The notes below the pieces were generated by a model, which was not told the origin of the DNA, did no database searches, and saw only the letters and a program-made list of their open reading frames with translations. Positions 24,830-33,542 of a stretch of DNA of 64,000 nucleotides are shown in pieces; position 1 is the first letter of the stretch; every line of letters begins with the position of its first letter. Position numbers and translations under genes: made by a program. The DNA is from Leptospirales bacterium (GTDB taxonomy: Bacteria; Spirochaetota; Leptospiria; Leptospirales; Leptonemataceae), in the NCBI GenBank assembly GCA_016788865.1, contig JAEUSB010000059.1, positions 1-64,000 on the forward strand. Reading direction: 5' to 3'.

Positions 24830-26245
24830 TTAAGTCCAGGATTGCGCAAGTTCAACGGCAAGCTTGCTACCTTCGTACATGCGTTGGCTGGCATTGAGGA
24901 CAATTCTCTGGTTCATGCTCGTGAGTAAATTTCTTTCTTGCAAGATCTTCCGGATGGTTGCGGCGCAAAGTGATGCGCTCTTTTGCTCCGGCCATGCGTC
25001 ACCGGTGGACTCCGCATGCGCGACTGAATTCAACTGCATGTCGCTGCTCCGCCGCGTGAGGATCTTGGGGATTGGTTGAAATGAAAGATCGGTGGGTGCA
25101 GTGACCAGCAGGTCCGAAATGCGAATCAAGTTGTTTGCCACTAGCGCCAGCTCTAGCGCATCAGGGATAGTAAAGAAAGTGACCGGGAACTTTAGATCAG
25201 ATCCGTTCAAAGGATTTGATTGTGCAAACGCCGTCGCCGTGTCAAAGGAATCTATTACGGCAAACTCCACGCCATGCCTCTCGAGTGAACGCTGGACAGT
25301 TACCTGTGCCTCCCTTGACAAACAGACTAGCCATCTTAGTCGATTTTCGCGTAACAGTGCGTGCAAATTGCGAATCAGTTCCATTAGAAAACTTTGATCC
25401 TGCCTGGATTCAATTACGAAAAGCAAACGCAACAACCCGCTGGATTCACCGCGCGAAGTACGCATCACTGCATCTTGCACAATATTTTCGCTCACCTGGG
25501 CGGAAACCCAGTGGCCGGCAACTGCAAGTGATTCCTTTGGAATTCCCATTTCTACATACGCATCAAACAAGGCTTGATTTTGGACCAGATTTGTAGCTCC
25601 CGGAACCAGTAAGTAGTACTGAGGAAACGCAAATGGAACAAGGTGAATGACCCTGGTGTACCCTACAGCCACGGCAATCTGCCCGGCCAGCGGATGAGTG
25701 GACAGAAAGGGCTGCGAAGAATCGGTATCGCGCAGGATGTTTCTCAAACTCTCAGCAAGCAGGACGGAAAAGTGAAGCGAGTTGGCATCCATATTCTTTG
25801 AAACCACATTCCATAGCCATTCGACCGGGCCGCCCCACTCGGCAGCGAGCCTTGTAAAGAAACTCGACACGTCATCTGCTTCCGAAATGAGTTTGGTTTC
25901 AGGCGACTCAAGCGACAGTATCTCGAGGAAGTAGGTTGGGAGTCGGTTGGCGCCGAACGAACAAATGGACTGAGCCATCCGCATGGGAGCAGACCCAATA
26001 TGAAGAGATCCAACCACGATTCCTTTCTCAACCGCAGGACCGGGGCCGGAACCAACTCTGTGAACACCAGGGAGGCAACTCAGGTCTGCATATGACAGGC
26101 TCATCACAGAATCGCGCTTGATTCCGTAGCGCCGCACGAGGACTTCTCTGGCCATCCGGGCAAAAGCGTTTGAGACCGGATCGATACCCAGATCGAACAT
26201 TCCCAATTGCGGCGGCCCAGCCTGGTTCTGTCCCCTTATTTCCAC
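24830..26245 (-). CDS. Unrecognised cytoplasmic protein, 471 aa
   Basis: GTG start at 26245. There are no membrane helices or signal peptide. The sequence has two halves separated near residue 230, with an alternating strand-helix look (IVVGSLHIGSAPMRMAQSI in the first, LLRLLFVIESRQDQSFLMELI in the second). This is compatible with a two-Rossmann GT-B glycosyltransferase fold, but I can name no catalytic motif and would not assert it. It precedes the aldehyde dehydrogenase by ten bases and is divergent from the imelysin gene across a 96-base region that holds an operator-like repeat. Confidence 0.6.
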   Translation of the reverse strand: MEIRGQNQAGPPQLGMFDLGIDPVSNAFARMAREVLVRRYGIKRDSVMSLSYADLSCLPGVHRVGSGPGPAVEKGIVVGSLHIGSAPMRMAQSICSFGANRLPTYFLEILSLESPETKLISEADDVSSFFTRLAAEWGGPVEWLWNVVSKNMDANSLHFSVLLAESLRNILRDTDSSQPFLSTHPLAGQIAVAVGYTRVIHLVPFAFPQYYLLVPGATNLVQNQALFDAYVEMGIPKESLAVAGHWVSAQVSENIVQDAVMRTSRGESSGLLRLLFVIESRQDQSFLMELIRNLHALLRENRLRWLVCLSREAQVTVQRSLERHGVEFAVIDSFDTATAFAQSNPLNGSDLKFPVTFFTIPDALELALVANNLIRISDLLVTAPTDLSFQPIPKILTRRSSDMQLNSVAHAESTGDAWPEQKSASLCAATIRKILQERNLLTSMNQRIVLNASQRMYEGSKLAVELAQSWT

Positions 26246-26270
26246 GATTCTATGCCGTTAAAAATCAGCC

Positions 26271-26297
26271 TGAGATTGAGACTGAGAACATATCTCA
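26271..26297. promoter_or_regulatory. Fur-like operator before imelysin
   Basis: Three tandem hexamers TGAGAT, TGAGAC and TGAGAA are followed by the inverted TCTCA, so the last 15 bases form the palindrome TGAGAACATATCTCA. Tandem hexamers plus an inverted one is the arrangement of Fur-family boxes. It sits 45 bases before the imelysin ATG and 25 bases from the divergent GTG. Confidence 0.65.
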
Positions 26298-26341
26298 ATA
26301 ATTGACGGAAAAGGACCCATTTTGGAATCTGGATCATTGAT

Positions 26342-27511
26342 ATGGAGAAAACAACCAACATGAGAAAATTCCGGACCGTCAGTGCTTTGTTCATCAGCCT
26401 GGCGTTTGTAACCATTGGGTGCAAGCGGGCCGCCAAACCAGATGAAGCCGCAATCCTGAAATCCTATGCAGATGTGGTCTTTGCCAGCTACAAAGCTGCC
26501 CACGCCGATGCGCTAAAGATGCAAACTGCGATCGACGCATTCCTTGCCAAACCCGGCGACGAAACCCTCGCTCAGGCTCGCAATGCCTGGCTCCAGGCAC
26601 GCGATTCATACGGTCCAACGGAGGCGTTCCGATTTTACAATGGCCCAATCGATGCAGCGCCGGGAGGAGATCTTCGCGAAGGTCCGGAAGGCTTGCTCAA
26701 TGCATGGCCCCTCAATGAAGCCTACATCGATTATGTGAAAGGGAATCCCAAATCAGGAATCATCAACAGTAAACAGGCGATCACACGTGACGCCCTTGTT
26801 TCCCTGAATCAAAAGAAAGACGAACGCGATGTTTCAACGGGCTTCCACGCAATCGAGTTCTTACTCTGGGGTCAGGCTCCTGAAGGGAAAGGCACAGGGG
26901 TTCGACCGGCCACCGATTACAAAACGGGCAATCCCGTTAATGAGCGACGCCGCCAGTACCTGAAACTCGTAACCACTATGGTCGTCGAAGACCTCGCTTA
27001 CCTGACGAACCAATGGGAACCGGGCAAGAACTACGCTGCCCGCTTTGTGTCACAAGAACCTCGCATAGCCTTTGGACAAATCCTCACAAGTCTGGCAACT
27101 CTATCAGGCTTTGAACTGGCCTCAGAAAGAATTGGAGATGCATTGACGAGCGGTGACCGAAAAGACCAGCAATCTTGCTTTAGCAACAGTACCAATCGTG
27201 ATTATGTTGCAAATATTCGCGGATTGCTTCGCGTTTACTCCGGAAAATTTGAAGGCACAGCCGGCCCTGGAATCCAGGATATGATAGCTTTTGCAGCACC
27301 AGACCTTTCGGAAAAGATTCTCGCAGAGCTGAATGCGGCGGAAAAAGCTGCGGCTCAAATTGGACCATTAGACGCAATCCTTGCGTCCCCTGCGGGCAGC
27401 AAAGAAAGAGAATCGATGCTCGTTCTGCAAAAATCGCTCTTATCATTGAGCAAGCTCCTGGAGGAAACAGGAAAGCCCCTGAACGCAAAAGTTGAGGTAG
27501 TGCGCGAATGA
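26342..27511 (+). CDS. Imelysin-family periplasmic lipoprotein (IrpA-like)
   Basis: 389 residues. A signal with lipobox VTIGC (Cys 27) leads to the imelysin domain, which has the signature GxHxxE as GFHAIEFLLWG at about residues 167-177. The family (IrpA, IrpC, imelysin, EfeO M75 domain) consists of iron-regulated envelope proteins thought to bind iron or haem; catalysis is unproven. A second in-frame Met at 26360 may be the true start. It overlaps the di-haem protein by four bases, a pairing seen in many iron loci, and an operator-like repeat lies upstream. Confidence 0.9.
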   Translation: MEKTTNMRKFRTVSALFISLAFVTIGCKRAAKPDEAAILKSYADVVFASYKAAHADALKMQTAIDAFLAKPGDETLAQARNAWLQARDSYGPTEAFRFYNGPIDAAPGGDLREGPEGLLNAWPLNEAYIDYVKGNPKSGIINSKQAITRDALVSLNQKKDERDVSTGFHAIEFLLWGQAPEGKGTGVRPATDYKTGNPVNERRRQYLKLVTTMVVEDLAYLTNQWEPGKNYAARFVSQEPRIAFGQILTSLATLSGFELASERIGDALTSGDRKDQQSCFSNSTNRDYVANIRGLLRVYSGKFEGTAGPGIQDMIAFAAPDLSEKILAELNAAEKAAAQIGPLDAILASPAGSKERESMLVLQKSLLSLSKLLEETGKPLNAKVEVVRE

Positions 27512-28854
27512 TTGAACGGCTCGCATTGGCGAGTCTCTTACTGCTTGCGTTTTGCGACAGGCCCTCTGATAGAGGGCCTGAATACTCCGGTGGTGACACG
27601 ACGGTCTTCACAACAACACGTGAAGCGTACAGTTCACCTGCAAGCAACCTTGCCACAGAGACTTTGCCAGATTTTACGTTTGGCCATCGACTTTTCACCA
27701 CAAGTTGGGTGACGGCGCCCGCATCGCTTACTAGCTTCGATGGACTCGGACCAATATTCAATCGCGTCTCATGTTCTGGCTGCCATTTGAAAGACGGTCG
27801 GGGGCAACCACCCGAGCATTACGGAGATAGCATGGATTCCATGTTGGTTCGCGTAAGCATTCCTGGCCAGGCTGAAAACGGTGGGCCAATGCCCCATCCA
27901 TTTTATGGAGATCAGATAAACGACCGTGCCATACTTGGTGCTGTTGCCGAGGGCCGCGTGCTGGTTCGCTACACAGAAAAGCCCGGCAAATTTCCTGATG
28001 GAACGAAGTATAGCCTGCGGGTGCCAACCTATGAATTCAAGGATATGGTGAAAGGAAGTAAGGGCCTGCTATTCTCACCTCGCGTAGCCCCTGCTGTTTT
28101 CGGGAATGGGCTGCTTGAAGCCATCAGCGAAGAAACCATCCTGGCACTTTCGCGCGATCAAGCGAAGGCGGGCGTCGTTCGAGGAGTCCCAAATTACGTA
28201 TTCGATGCAGTTACCCGGAAGAAAGCTGTTGGCCGGTTTGGCTGGAAAGCCAATGTGTCAAACCTGGCACATCAAAGCGCTGGTGCAGCTGCCGGTGATA
28301 CTGGGATCACGAATTCTCTCTTCCCGAAAGAGAATATGGGCCCAGAACAACAGCAGAATTTCCCGGACGGAGGCAAACCAGAGCTGTCCGATGCATTCCT
28401 TGCAAAACTGGTATTTTACACACGAACACTGGCTGTACCGGCAAGGCGTGTTACACCTGAGTCCCTGGCCGGGGAAAAACTTTTTGCAAGTTCAGGCTGT
28501 GCTGCTTGCCACGTTCCCACCATTGTAACTTCGAAATCGGCCGTAGCTGAAGTATCCAATCAGATCATTCATCCTTATACGGATTTGCTGCTCCATGATA
28601 TGGGGGAAGGCCTTGCCGATAACAGACCCGATTTTCAAGCGAATGGTAGGCAGTGGCGGACCGCACCACTCTGGGGAATTGGTCTATTGAAGAACGTTAA
28701 CCGCCATGAATTTCTATTGCATGACGGGCGAGCGCGAGGCCTACAAGAAGCAATCCTTTGGCACGACGGGGAAGCCGCTTTTTCGAGGAATAACTACATG
28801 AACTTGAAGCGCGAAGAACGCGAGTTGCTCCTTCAATTCCTGAGGAGCCTGTAG
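27508..28854 (+). CDS. Di-haem oxidoreductase (DUF1111/DHOR), lipoprotein
   Basis: 448 residues. A signal with a Cys at position 16 (LLLAFC) suggests lipidation. Two CxxCH haem-c sites are present, CSGCH at about 89-93 and CAACH at about 331-335, as in the DHOR family (putative thiol oxidoreductase, MauG/cytochrome c peroxidase-related). The family commonly sits next to imelysin and is presumed to do redox work on iron or on the imelysin partner; this is inferred. It overlaps the imelysin gene (ATGA). A strong hairpin lies within its first 75 bases. Confidence 0.88.
   Translation: MIERLALASLLLLAFCDRPSDRGPEYSGGDTTVFTTTREAYSSPASNLATETLPDFTFGHRLFTTSWVTAPASLTSFDGLGPIFNRVSCSGCHLKDGRGQPPEHYGDSMDSMLVRVSIPGQAENGGPMPHPFYGDQINDRAILGAVAEGRVLVRYTEKPGKFPDGTKYSLRVPTYEFKDMVKGSKGLLFSPRVAPAVFGNGLLEAISEETILALSRDQAKAGVVRGVPNYVFDAVTRKKAVGRFGWKANVSNLAHQSAGAAAGDTGITNSLFPKENMGPEQQQNFPDGGKPELSDAFLAKLVFYTRTLAVPARRVTPESLAGEKLFASSGCAACHVPTIVTSKSAVAEVSNQIIHPYTDLLLHDMGEGLADNRPDFQANGRQWRTAPLWGIGLLKNVNRHEFLLHDGRARGLQEAILWHDGEAAFSRNNYMNLKREERELLLQFLRSL
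27558..27580 (+). other. Strong hairpin inside the start of the di-haem gene
   Basis: CAGGCCCTCT and AGAGGGCCTG are a perfect 10-base inverted repeat with a three-base loop, 50 bases after the ATG, at the signal-peptide/mature boundary. No T-run follows, so it is not a simple terminator. It could slow translation or be an mRNA processing/stability element between imelysin and the di-haem gene. Confidence 0.5.
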
Positions 28855-28902
28855 GATCTGACTTCATTGATGGGCCACGTGGACCAATCAGGCCACGTCA
28901 GG

Positions 28903-28931
28903 GATTCGGCCTGCTGCTCGCAGGCCGAATC
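28903..28931. terminator. Bidirectional terminator hairpin
   Basis: GATTCGGCCTGC and GCAGGCCGAATC form a perfect 12-base stem with a five-base loop. It stands between the convergent di-haem gene (ending 28854) and the small lipoprotein (ending 28944), exactly where a shared terminator is expected. Confidence 0.75.
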
Positions 28932-28943
28932 AGAAGAAACGTC

Positions 28944-29270
28944 TTATAGCCCGTTTTTCTGGATCAGGTCTTGTAAGACCTTGAAGCGTTCTGCGGCTTT
29001 TGCAGCGTCTTTCTTCTTGATGCTGGCCTTTAGGTCATCCATTGCATCTTCAATTGAGCGATAGGCCTCAGGTGATTTTGCCCTGAGTGCATCTTCTACA
29101 AGCTCCCATGCGTCGTGGAATTGGTCAAAGCCAGTAGCGGCAGCCGTAAAATCACCAGAAGCCAGACTTGTTTGAATGGCTGCGAGCTTTGCTGCAAGCG
29201 GACTTTCCTTCTTTGCCGCAGGCGCGCAGGCAATGACCAGAACCAACAGGGACAGAGCAACTTTCTTCAT
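28944..29270 (-). CDS. Lipoprotein related to the FTR1 periplasmic domain
   Basis: 108 residues. MKKVALSLLVLVIAC gives lipobox VIAC (Cys 15). The mature helical part has the pattern FDQFHDAWELVED followed by YRSIEDAMDDLKAS, which matches both N-terminal repeats of the FTR1 permease just upstream (see that entry). The Trp, Glu and Tyr/Glu positions are the conserved ones and may bind metal. It lies 13 bases downstream of the permease gene and is probably a soluble or tethered iron-presenting partner, as EfeO is for EfeU; that role is inference. Confidence 0.8.
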   Translation of the reverse strand: MKKVALSLLVLVIACAPAAKKESPLAAKLAAIQTSLASGDFTAAATGFDQFHDAWELVEDALRAKSPEAYRSIEDAMDDLKASIKKKDAAKAAERFKVLQDLIQKNGL

Positions 29271-29283
29271 ATTTTCTCCTTAC

Positions 29284-30726
29284 TTACGCCCCTTGAGGGG
29301 CAACGTTTACAGATTTTCTACGTGAATAGAGCAATAGTATAATCGCCACAACAATGACGAGTAACTGAGGCGTAAAAGATTCCCAGGTTGGGTACAGGCC
29401 GAGACTTTCGAACGCGGGAACAGGCGCCGGCGTGGAAGGTAAGTAGCCAGAAACCTGCAACGCCCTTACGCCGCTTCCGATGAAACGGAAACCAAGGTAG
29501 TAGATCAGTGCGCTTGCAACAAAGAAGAACGGCCGCAAAGGAATGCGAAGCCCCACGACAAATACCAGGGTTCCAAGTACAGCGAGGACCACTGTGCCAA
29601 TAAGGATTCCCGAAACCAACTCACCTGCTGTCAAAAAGGGAGCAACTCCCAGATAGAACAGGATTGTCTCGGCGCCCTCACGAAACACGCACAGGAAACT
29701 CAGAAATGCAAGCGAAACTGTTCCGCCTCGCTGGAGCGCATTGGACATCTTATCTTGCACATAGGTTTGCCATTTTGCAATCGATGCCTTATTGTGAAGC
29801 CAGTAGCTTACGTAAAAAAGAATACTTGCTGCAAACAGGCCGGTTACGCCTTCGATGAGTTCGCGCCTGCTCCCGGTCTGGACCGTTGCAAAAAAGAAAT
29901 GGAGAACGAATGCGAGGGCAAGCGAAAGAATAACTCCCTGTACGGCGCCAAACCACAACCATTTCTGACGGTGCTCTTCTCCATTCTTTTTTAGATATGC
30001 AAAGAGAAACAGAATTACGAGCAGCGCCTCAAATCCCTCGCGGATCAGAATGATGGAGACGTCAAACATCGTATAACGGGAGTTCTGAAATGGTTTGATC
30101 TGATCCTTTAACCGCGCAATCGATTCCTGGGCTGCCTTCAGATTTCCTTTGCGCAGAGCAGCAGAAAGAACCCCCATCTCGCTTTCGATAGATGAATATG
30201 CAGCACCCGATTTTGAAGCAACCAGCCCTTCCACTTCCAGCCACCGGGCCTGAAAAGTTGAGAACGCTGTGCGCGCTCCTTCCATGTCGTTGGCGCCAAC
30301 CGCCTGATTGATTGCGTTCAGATCCAGCAGCAAGTCCTCGATGGTTCCTCTATGCTGTGGCGCTTCTGACGTCGAATAGCCCCCGGCCGCAAAAGTCTGA
30401 TTCACATCCCGAAGGCGTTTAAGTGCAGCGTGAATGTCGGCGACAGATCCATCGTCAAATGCCGCGCGAACTTCGCTCATTGCCGTTTCAATATCGCCGT
30501 ATGCTGGCTTTGAAACTTTCTTTACCCCTTCCTCGATTCCAAACCAACCATCCCGAAACCTCTGAAAAGCTGCGCGTGAAGCTTCGCGATTTGTTGGGAG
30601 GATCTTCATAGCCAGATCCACTTCGGAATTCAAGGCTCGAACATCGGACATTGGGTCCGCGAACGCAGGGGCCGAGACTAGAACGGAGAAGATTATAGCA
30701 AGGACCTGAAGGGTTTTCATTTTCAT
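29284..30726 (-). CDS. FTR1-family iron permease with duplicated periplasmic domain
   Basis: 480 residues: signal peptide (residues 1-23), two copies of a helical domain (about 45-110 and 148-210), then the seven-helix FTR1 permease. The two REGxE iron motifs are intact, REGFE at 229-233 and REGAE at 349-353. FTR1/EfeU permeases move iron across the inner membrane after redox processing by a partner ferroxidase. No EfeB or cupredoxin is adjacent. The start is ATG 30726 or 30720; a 21-base palindrome begins four bases before it. The small lipoprotein follows in the same transcript. Confidence 0.93.
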   Translation of the reverse strand: MKMKTLQVLAIIFSVLVSAPAFADPMSDVRALNSEVDLAMKILPTNREASRAAFQRFRDGWFGIEEGVKKVSKPAYGDIETAMSEVRAAFDDGSVADIHAALKRLRDVNQTFAAGGYSTSEAPQHRGTIEDLLLDLNAINQAVGANDMEGARTAFSTFQARWLEVEGLVASKSGAAYSSIESEMGVLSAALRKGNLKAAQESIARLKDQIKPFQNSRYTMFDVSIILIREGFEALLVILFLFAYLKKNGEEHRQKWLWFGAVQGVILSLALAFVLHFFFATVQTGSRRELIEGVTGLFAASILFYVSYWLHNKASIAKWQTYVQDKMSNALQRGGTVSLAFLSFLCVFREGAETILFYLGVAPFLTAGELVSGILIGTVVLAVLGTLVFVVGLRIPLRPFFFVASALIYYLGFRFIGSGVRALQVSGYLPSTPAPVPAFESLGLYPTWESFTPQLLVIVVAIILLLYSRRKSVNVAPQGA

Positions 30727-30729
30727 GAC

Positions 30730-30750
30730 AATTGAGACTGGTTCTCAATT
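30730..30750. promoter_or_regulatory. Fur-like palindromic operator before FTR1
   Basis: AATTGAGA, CTGGT and TCTCAATT form a perfect palindrome with 8-base arms and a 5-base centre, ending four bases before the FTR1 ATG. It shares TTGAGA/TCTCAA with the sites at 26271 and 36317. Binding there would block the start of transcription or translation. Confidence 0.7.
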
Positions 30751-30887
30751 GATGGCTCTGCGGTCAAGTGATTCATAAAAATCGGGGAAAACGGGCGTGC
30801 AACTCGATCCCGGTTCAGGCCCTGAGATTCCTTTCTGCGACCTTCCAGGCGGCCAGAAACCGAATCAAGCCGAGGGCCCGGATATCC

Positions 30888-30905
30888 TGAGAATGAGAAT
30901 GCGTC
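30888..30905. promoter_or_regulatory. Fur-like hexamer array before the porin operon
   Basis: Two tandem TGAGAA hexamers are followed by a weak third, TGCGTC. This is the (GATAAT)n-like layout of a Fur box, 47 bases before the porin ATG. The rest of the 200-base gap from 30751 to 30951 shows no gene or further clear signal. Confidence 0.45.
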
Positions 30906-30951
30906 GCAAAATCGTTGACGCAGAACGTGCTGTTAGGCGCTCTGGTCAGTC

Positions 30952-32595
30952 ATGAAACAATTCTCGTTCCTCCCTGGCATCCTGTTTGCCAGCACCCTCC
31001 TGGCCCAACCAGCCGCAGAAAAGGGTACCGACACAAATCCGCCGCAACAGGCGGAGAAGAAGACAGAGCAGAAGCCAGAAAAAGCCGAGGCAAAGAAGCC
31101 AACAGTTGAAGAGCGGATGGCAGCGCTCGAAGAAGAGATTGAGAAGCTCCGACATGGAAAATCGATTCGAGTATACCAGGGGACAGACGGTATGGGGCCG
31201 GCCGCTTCCCAGGTCTATCAGGGCGAGGAAGGTGTGTCGATCGGCGGCTATGGAGAAGTAAATTACAACAAGTTTCGATCAAATCGCAAAACAGACCAAC
31301 TCGATGTACTTCGCTTCATCCTGTATACAGGATATCGATTCAATGATTGGATATTCATGAATGCGGAGCTTGAGTATGAGCACGCAGGGTTTGAGGAACA
31401 GTCTGTCGTTACAGACGCAACACTTTCCGGGACAACACTAACCACCACCAAACGTGACATCAACCAGGGAGCAGTGTTTGTCGAATTTGCGTATGTGGAT
31501 TTTAAGTTTGCGGAGCCATTTCAAGTCAAACTTGGTTTGAATCTTGTTCCGGTTGGACTGACAAACTACCTTCACGAACCCACGACTTTCTATTCCGTGA
31601 ATCGTCCTTTGACGGAGACCAATATCATTCCAACTACCTGGCGGGAAATCGGCGCCATTATTAATGGAAATCTTTTTAATGATCGGCTAACGTACAGAAC
31701 CGGCATACTGAACGGACAACGCGGGAAGAACTTCACGGAAACAACCTGGATGCGCGGATCCCGCACAAAGGGTTCGAAAGTCCGCGCCGAAGACTTCGCA
31801 TTTGTTGGGAATATTGACCTGCGCCCTCTCGAAGGCCTTTTGACTGGAGTGAGTTACTATCGCGGCAACGCCGGGCAGGACGAAATTGCTCCTGTCACCT
31901 GGCAGGATCGAGTCGTTCCGCCAACGCCCGGCCCGACCGGTACCAACTCACTTTTTACAGCCTACGGCTCAACACTTAAGGCGGACACCTCTGCGAACGT
32001 CCGTGTTCACCTGGCAGAGGCGCACTACATGTTTGAGAGGGGCGCGTTCACCACTCGTGGTCTTTTTGCACGCGGCTGGCTGAACGATAGCGGAGTGCGC
32101 GCATTGAATCGAAACACAAATCGAAACATTGCAAAGGAAGTAGAAGGCGGTTACATTGAAGCAGGTGTGAACGTTTTGCATTTCTTCAATTTTCAAAAGA
32201 AACTGGTGGTATTCGTGCGCGATGAATACGTCAACACACAGCGACGTACTGTGGAACGGTTCGCAGGTGGAAAAGAAGATCTGGATGATTTGATTTGTAG
32301 CACGCTTAACTGCCGAACCACGGCACAGTTGACAAATACAAACCGGGCCCTCGGCATCATCGTAAACACGGATCAAACCAAGGAATTATACGGTGTGCGC
32401 GGCGTCCCGGATCGAACGCAGGACAGGCGCATCTATACCATCGGAATGGCTTTCTTCCCGCATGAAAACGTGACTCTGAAGGTTGACTACGAAATGCATT
32501 CATCCAAATCGGGCTATCACCGGGATATTGAGCAGTTGAACCCATCCAACAATAAGATTGACCAGATCAACTTCGGACTGGGTTTCATCTTCTAA
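30952..32595 (+). CDS. Outer-membrane porin-like protein
   Basis: 547 residues. A signal peptide (to about residue 20) is followed by a Lys/Glu/Pro-rich linker and a short coiled coil (VEERMAALEEEIEKL), which resembles the periplasmic stalk of porin families. The rest is beta-barrel-like with GGYGEVNYNKF opening and a C-terminal aromatic FGLGFIF, as expected for BAM-inserted proteins (phosphate-selective porin O/P-like). It heads a five-gene unit that also encodes the FMN-binding protein and ApbE, and a Fur-like array lies upstream, so iron or another metal complex is the likely substrate. Confidence 0.8.
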   Translation: MKQFSFLPGILFASTLLAQPAAEKGTDTNPPQQAEKKTEQKPEKAEAKKPTVEERMAALEEEIEKLRHGKSIRVYQGTDGMGPAASQVYQGEEGVSIGGYGEVNYNKFRSNRKTDQLDVLRFILYTGYRFNDWIFMNAELEYEHAGFEEQSVVTDATLSGTTLTTTKRDINQGAVFVEFAYVDFKFAEPFQVKLGLNLVPVGLTNYLHEPTTFYSVNRPLTETNIIPTTWREIGAIINGNLFNDRLTYRTGILNGQRGKNFTETTWMRGSRTKGSKVRAEDFAFVGNIDLRPLEGLLTGVSYYRGNAGQDEIAPVTWQDRVVPPTPGPTGTNSLFTAYGSTLKADTSANVRVHLAEAHYMFERGAFTTRGLFARGWLNDSGVRALNRNTNRNIAKEVEGGYIEAGVNVLHFFNFQKKLVVFVRDEYVNTQRRTVERFAGGKEDLDDLICSTLNCRTTAQLTNTNRALGIIVNTDQTKELYGVRGVPDRTQDRRIYTIGMAFFPHENVTLKVDYEMHSSKSGYHRDIEQLNPSNNKIDQINFGLGFIF

Positions 32596-33129
32596 ATGCG
32601 ATTTCACTTTTCCATTGCCTGTGCGATTCTGATTCCGTTTGCCCTGGTCTTGTCCGGCCTTTTGTCACAAACAACGGAGACAGCCGAGCGCATCATGCAG
32701 GCGCAGTTCCCAGGCTCACTGATTCAGAAGCAGACGCTTTATCTGAGCAAAGAGTCGGCGCAAAAATTGTCTGCGGAACTTGGCGAAACCGTCCCACGAC
32801 TTCAGACCTACTACCTGGCTCGAGGCAAGGCGGGAAATGCCGGATTTGGAACGTTCGATACGCACGTAGTCAGAACAAAACAGGAAACCCTTTTCATTGT
32901 CATGGACAACCGGGGTACCATAAAATATGTCGAAGTGGCGGCCTTTCTTGAGCCACGCGACTATCTTGCACCGGAGCGCTGGCTCCGGCTGTTTCAGGGA
33001 AAAGGTACCGGAGACCAGCTCGACCAGCCAACGATCACGGGAGCCACTCTCACCGTAAAGGCAGTGAAGAATTCGATTCGCAGAACGCTCGCACTGCAAA
33101 AATTGCATTCTGCGGAACTGCGAAAATGA
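32596..33129 (+). CDS. FMN-binding domain protein (covalent flavin carrier)
   Basis: 177 residues, starting directly after the porin TAA. An N-terminal signal or anchor (residues 1-25) precedes an FMN-binding domain. The flavinylation motif TITGATLTV is at about 147-155; by analogy with RnfG/NqrC, FMN would be joined through phosphate to Thr 151 by ApbE. The protein carries no cytochrome motif. An ApbE gene lies three genes downstream in the same operon, so modifier and substrate are co-encoded. It is probably the periplasmic electron-transfer domain of the system. Confidence 0.85.
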   Translation: MRFHFSIACAILIPFALVLSGLLSQTTETAERIMQAQFPGSLIQKQTLYLSKESAQKLSAELGETVPRLQTYYLARGKAGNAGFGTFDTHVVRTKQETLFIVMDNRGTIKYVEVAAFLEPRDYLAPERWLRLFQGKGTGDQLDQPTITGATLTVKAVKNSIRRTLALQKLHSAELRK

Positions 33130-33542
33130 AATTCTTGATAACAGGTGCACTGAATCGCGCTGCCGGCCCGCGCTTACTCATTTTGCTCGCCCTCCTGCTC
33201 TTCGCCCTTTTTGAAGGAATCACTTCGGCCTTGCTGATTCTCGATCCTGCTCCCGCGGACACTGTGCTGCTCGTTCTCGAAGAAGGTCATGTGCTCCTAT
33301 TTTTCCGAGGAATCGAAGCATTGTTCCTGGCATCGGTTCTGGTTGGGCTGCCGGTGCGTTCCTCTTTACGCAATGCAATCACCATTGGGCTGTTTCTTCT
33401 ACCGATCTTGAGCCTCGGTTTGTGGCTTCTTTGTGTTTCATTCCCCACACTTCAATTAGCCGCCCGGGCGCTGGCCCTGGTGCCGTCTGCTGTGACAACC
33501 CTGACGAGCGCGTTTGTCGCCACAAAGATGTATGCACGCTGA
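33126..33542 (+). CDS. Small four-helix membrane protein
   Basis: 138 residues overlapping the FMN-binding gene by four bases. About four hydrophobic helices (near 15-38, 47-75, 83-105 and 112-132). One histidine stands in helix two (LEEGHVLLFF, His 55). I do not recognise the family. Its position between the flavin carrier and the next membrane protein suggests a membrane subunit that links quinol or haem to the periplasmic flavin, which is inference. Confidence 0.65.
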   Translation: MKFLITGALNRAAGPRLLILLALLLFALFEGITSALLILDPAPADTVLLVLEEGHVLLFFRGIEALFLASVLVGLPVRSSLRNAITIGLFLLPILSLGLWLLCVSFPTLQLAARALALVPSAVTTLTSAFVATKMYAR

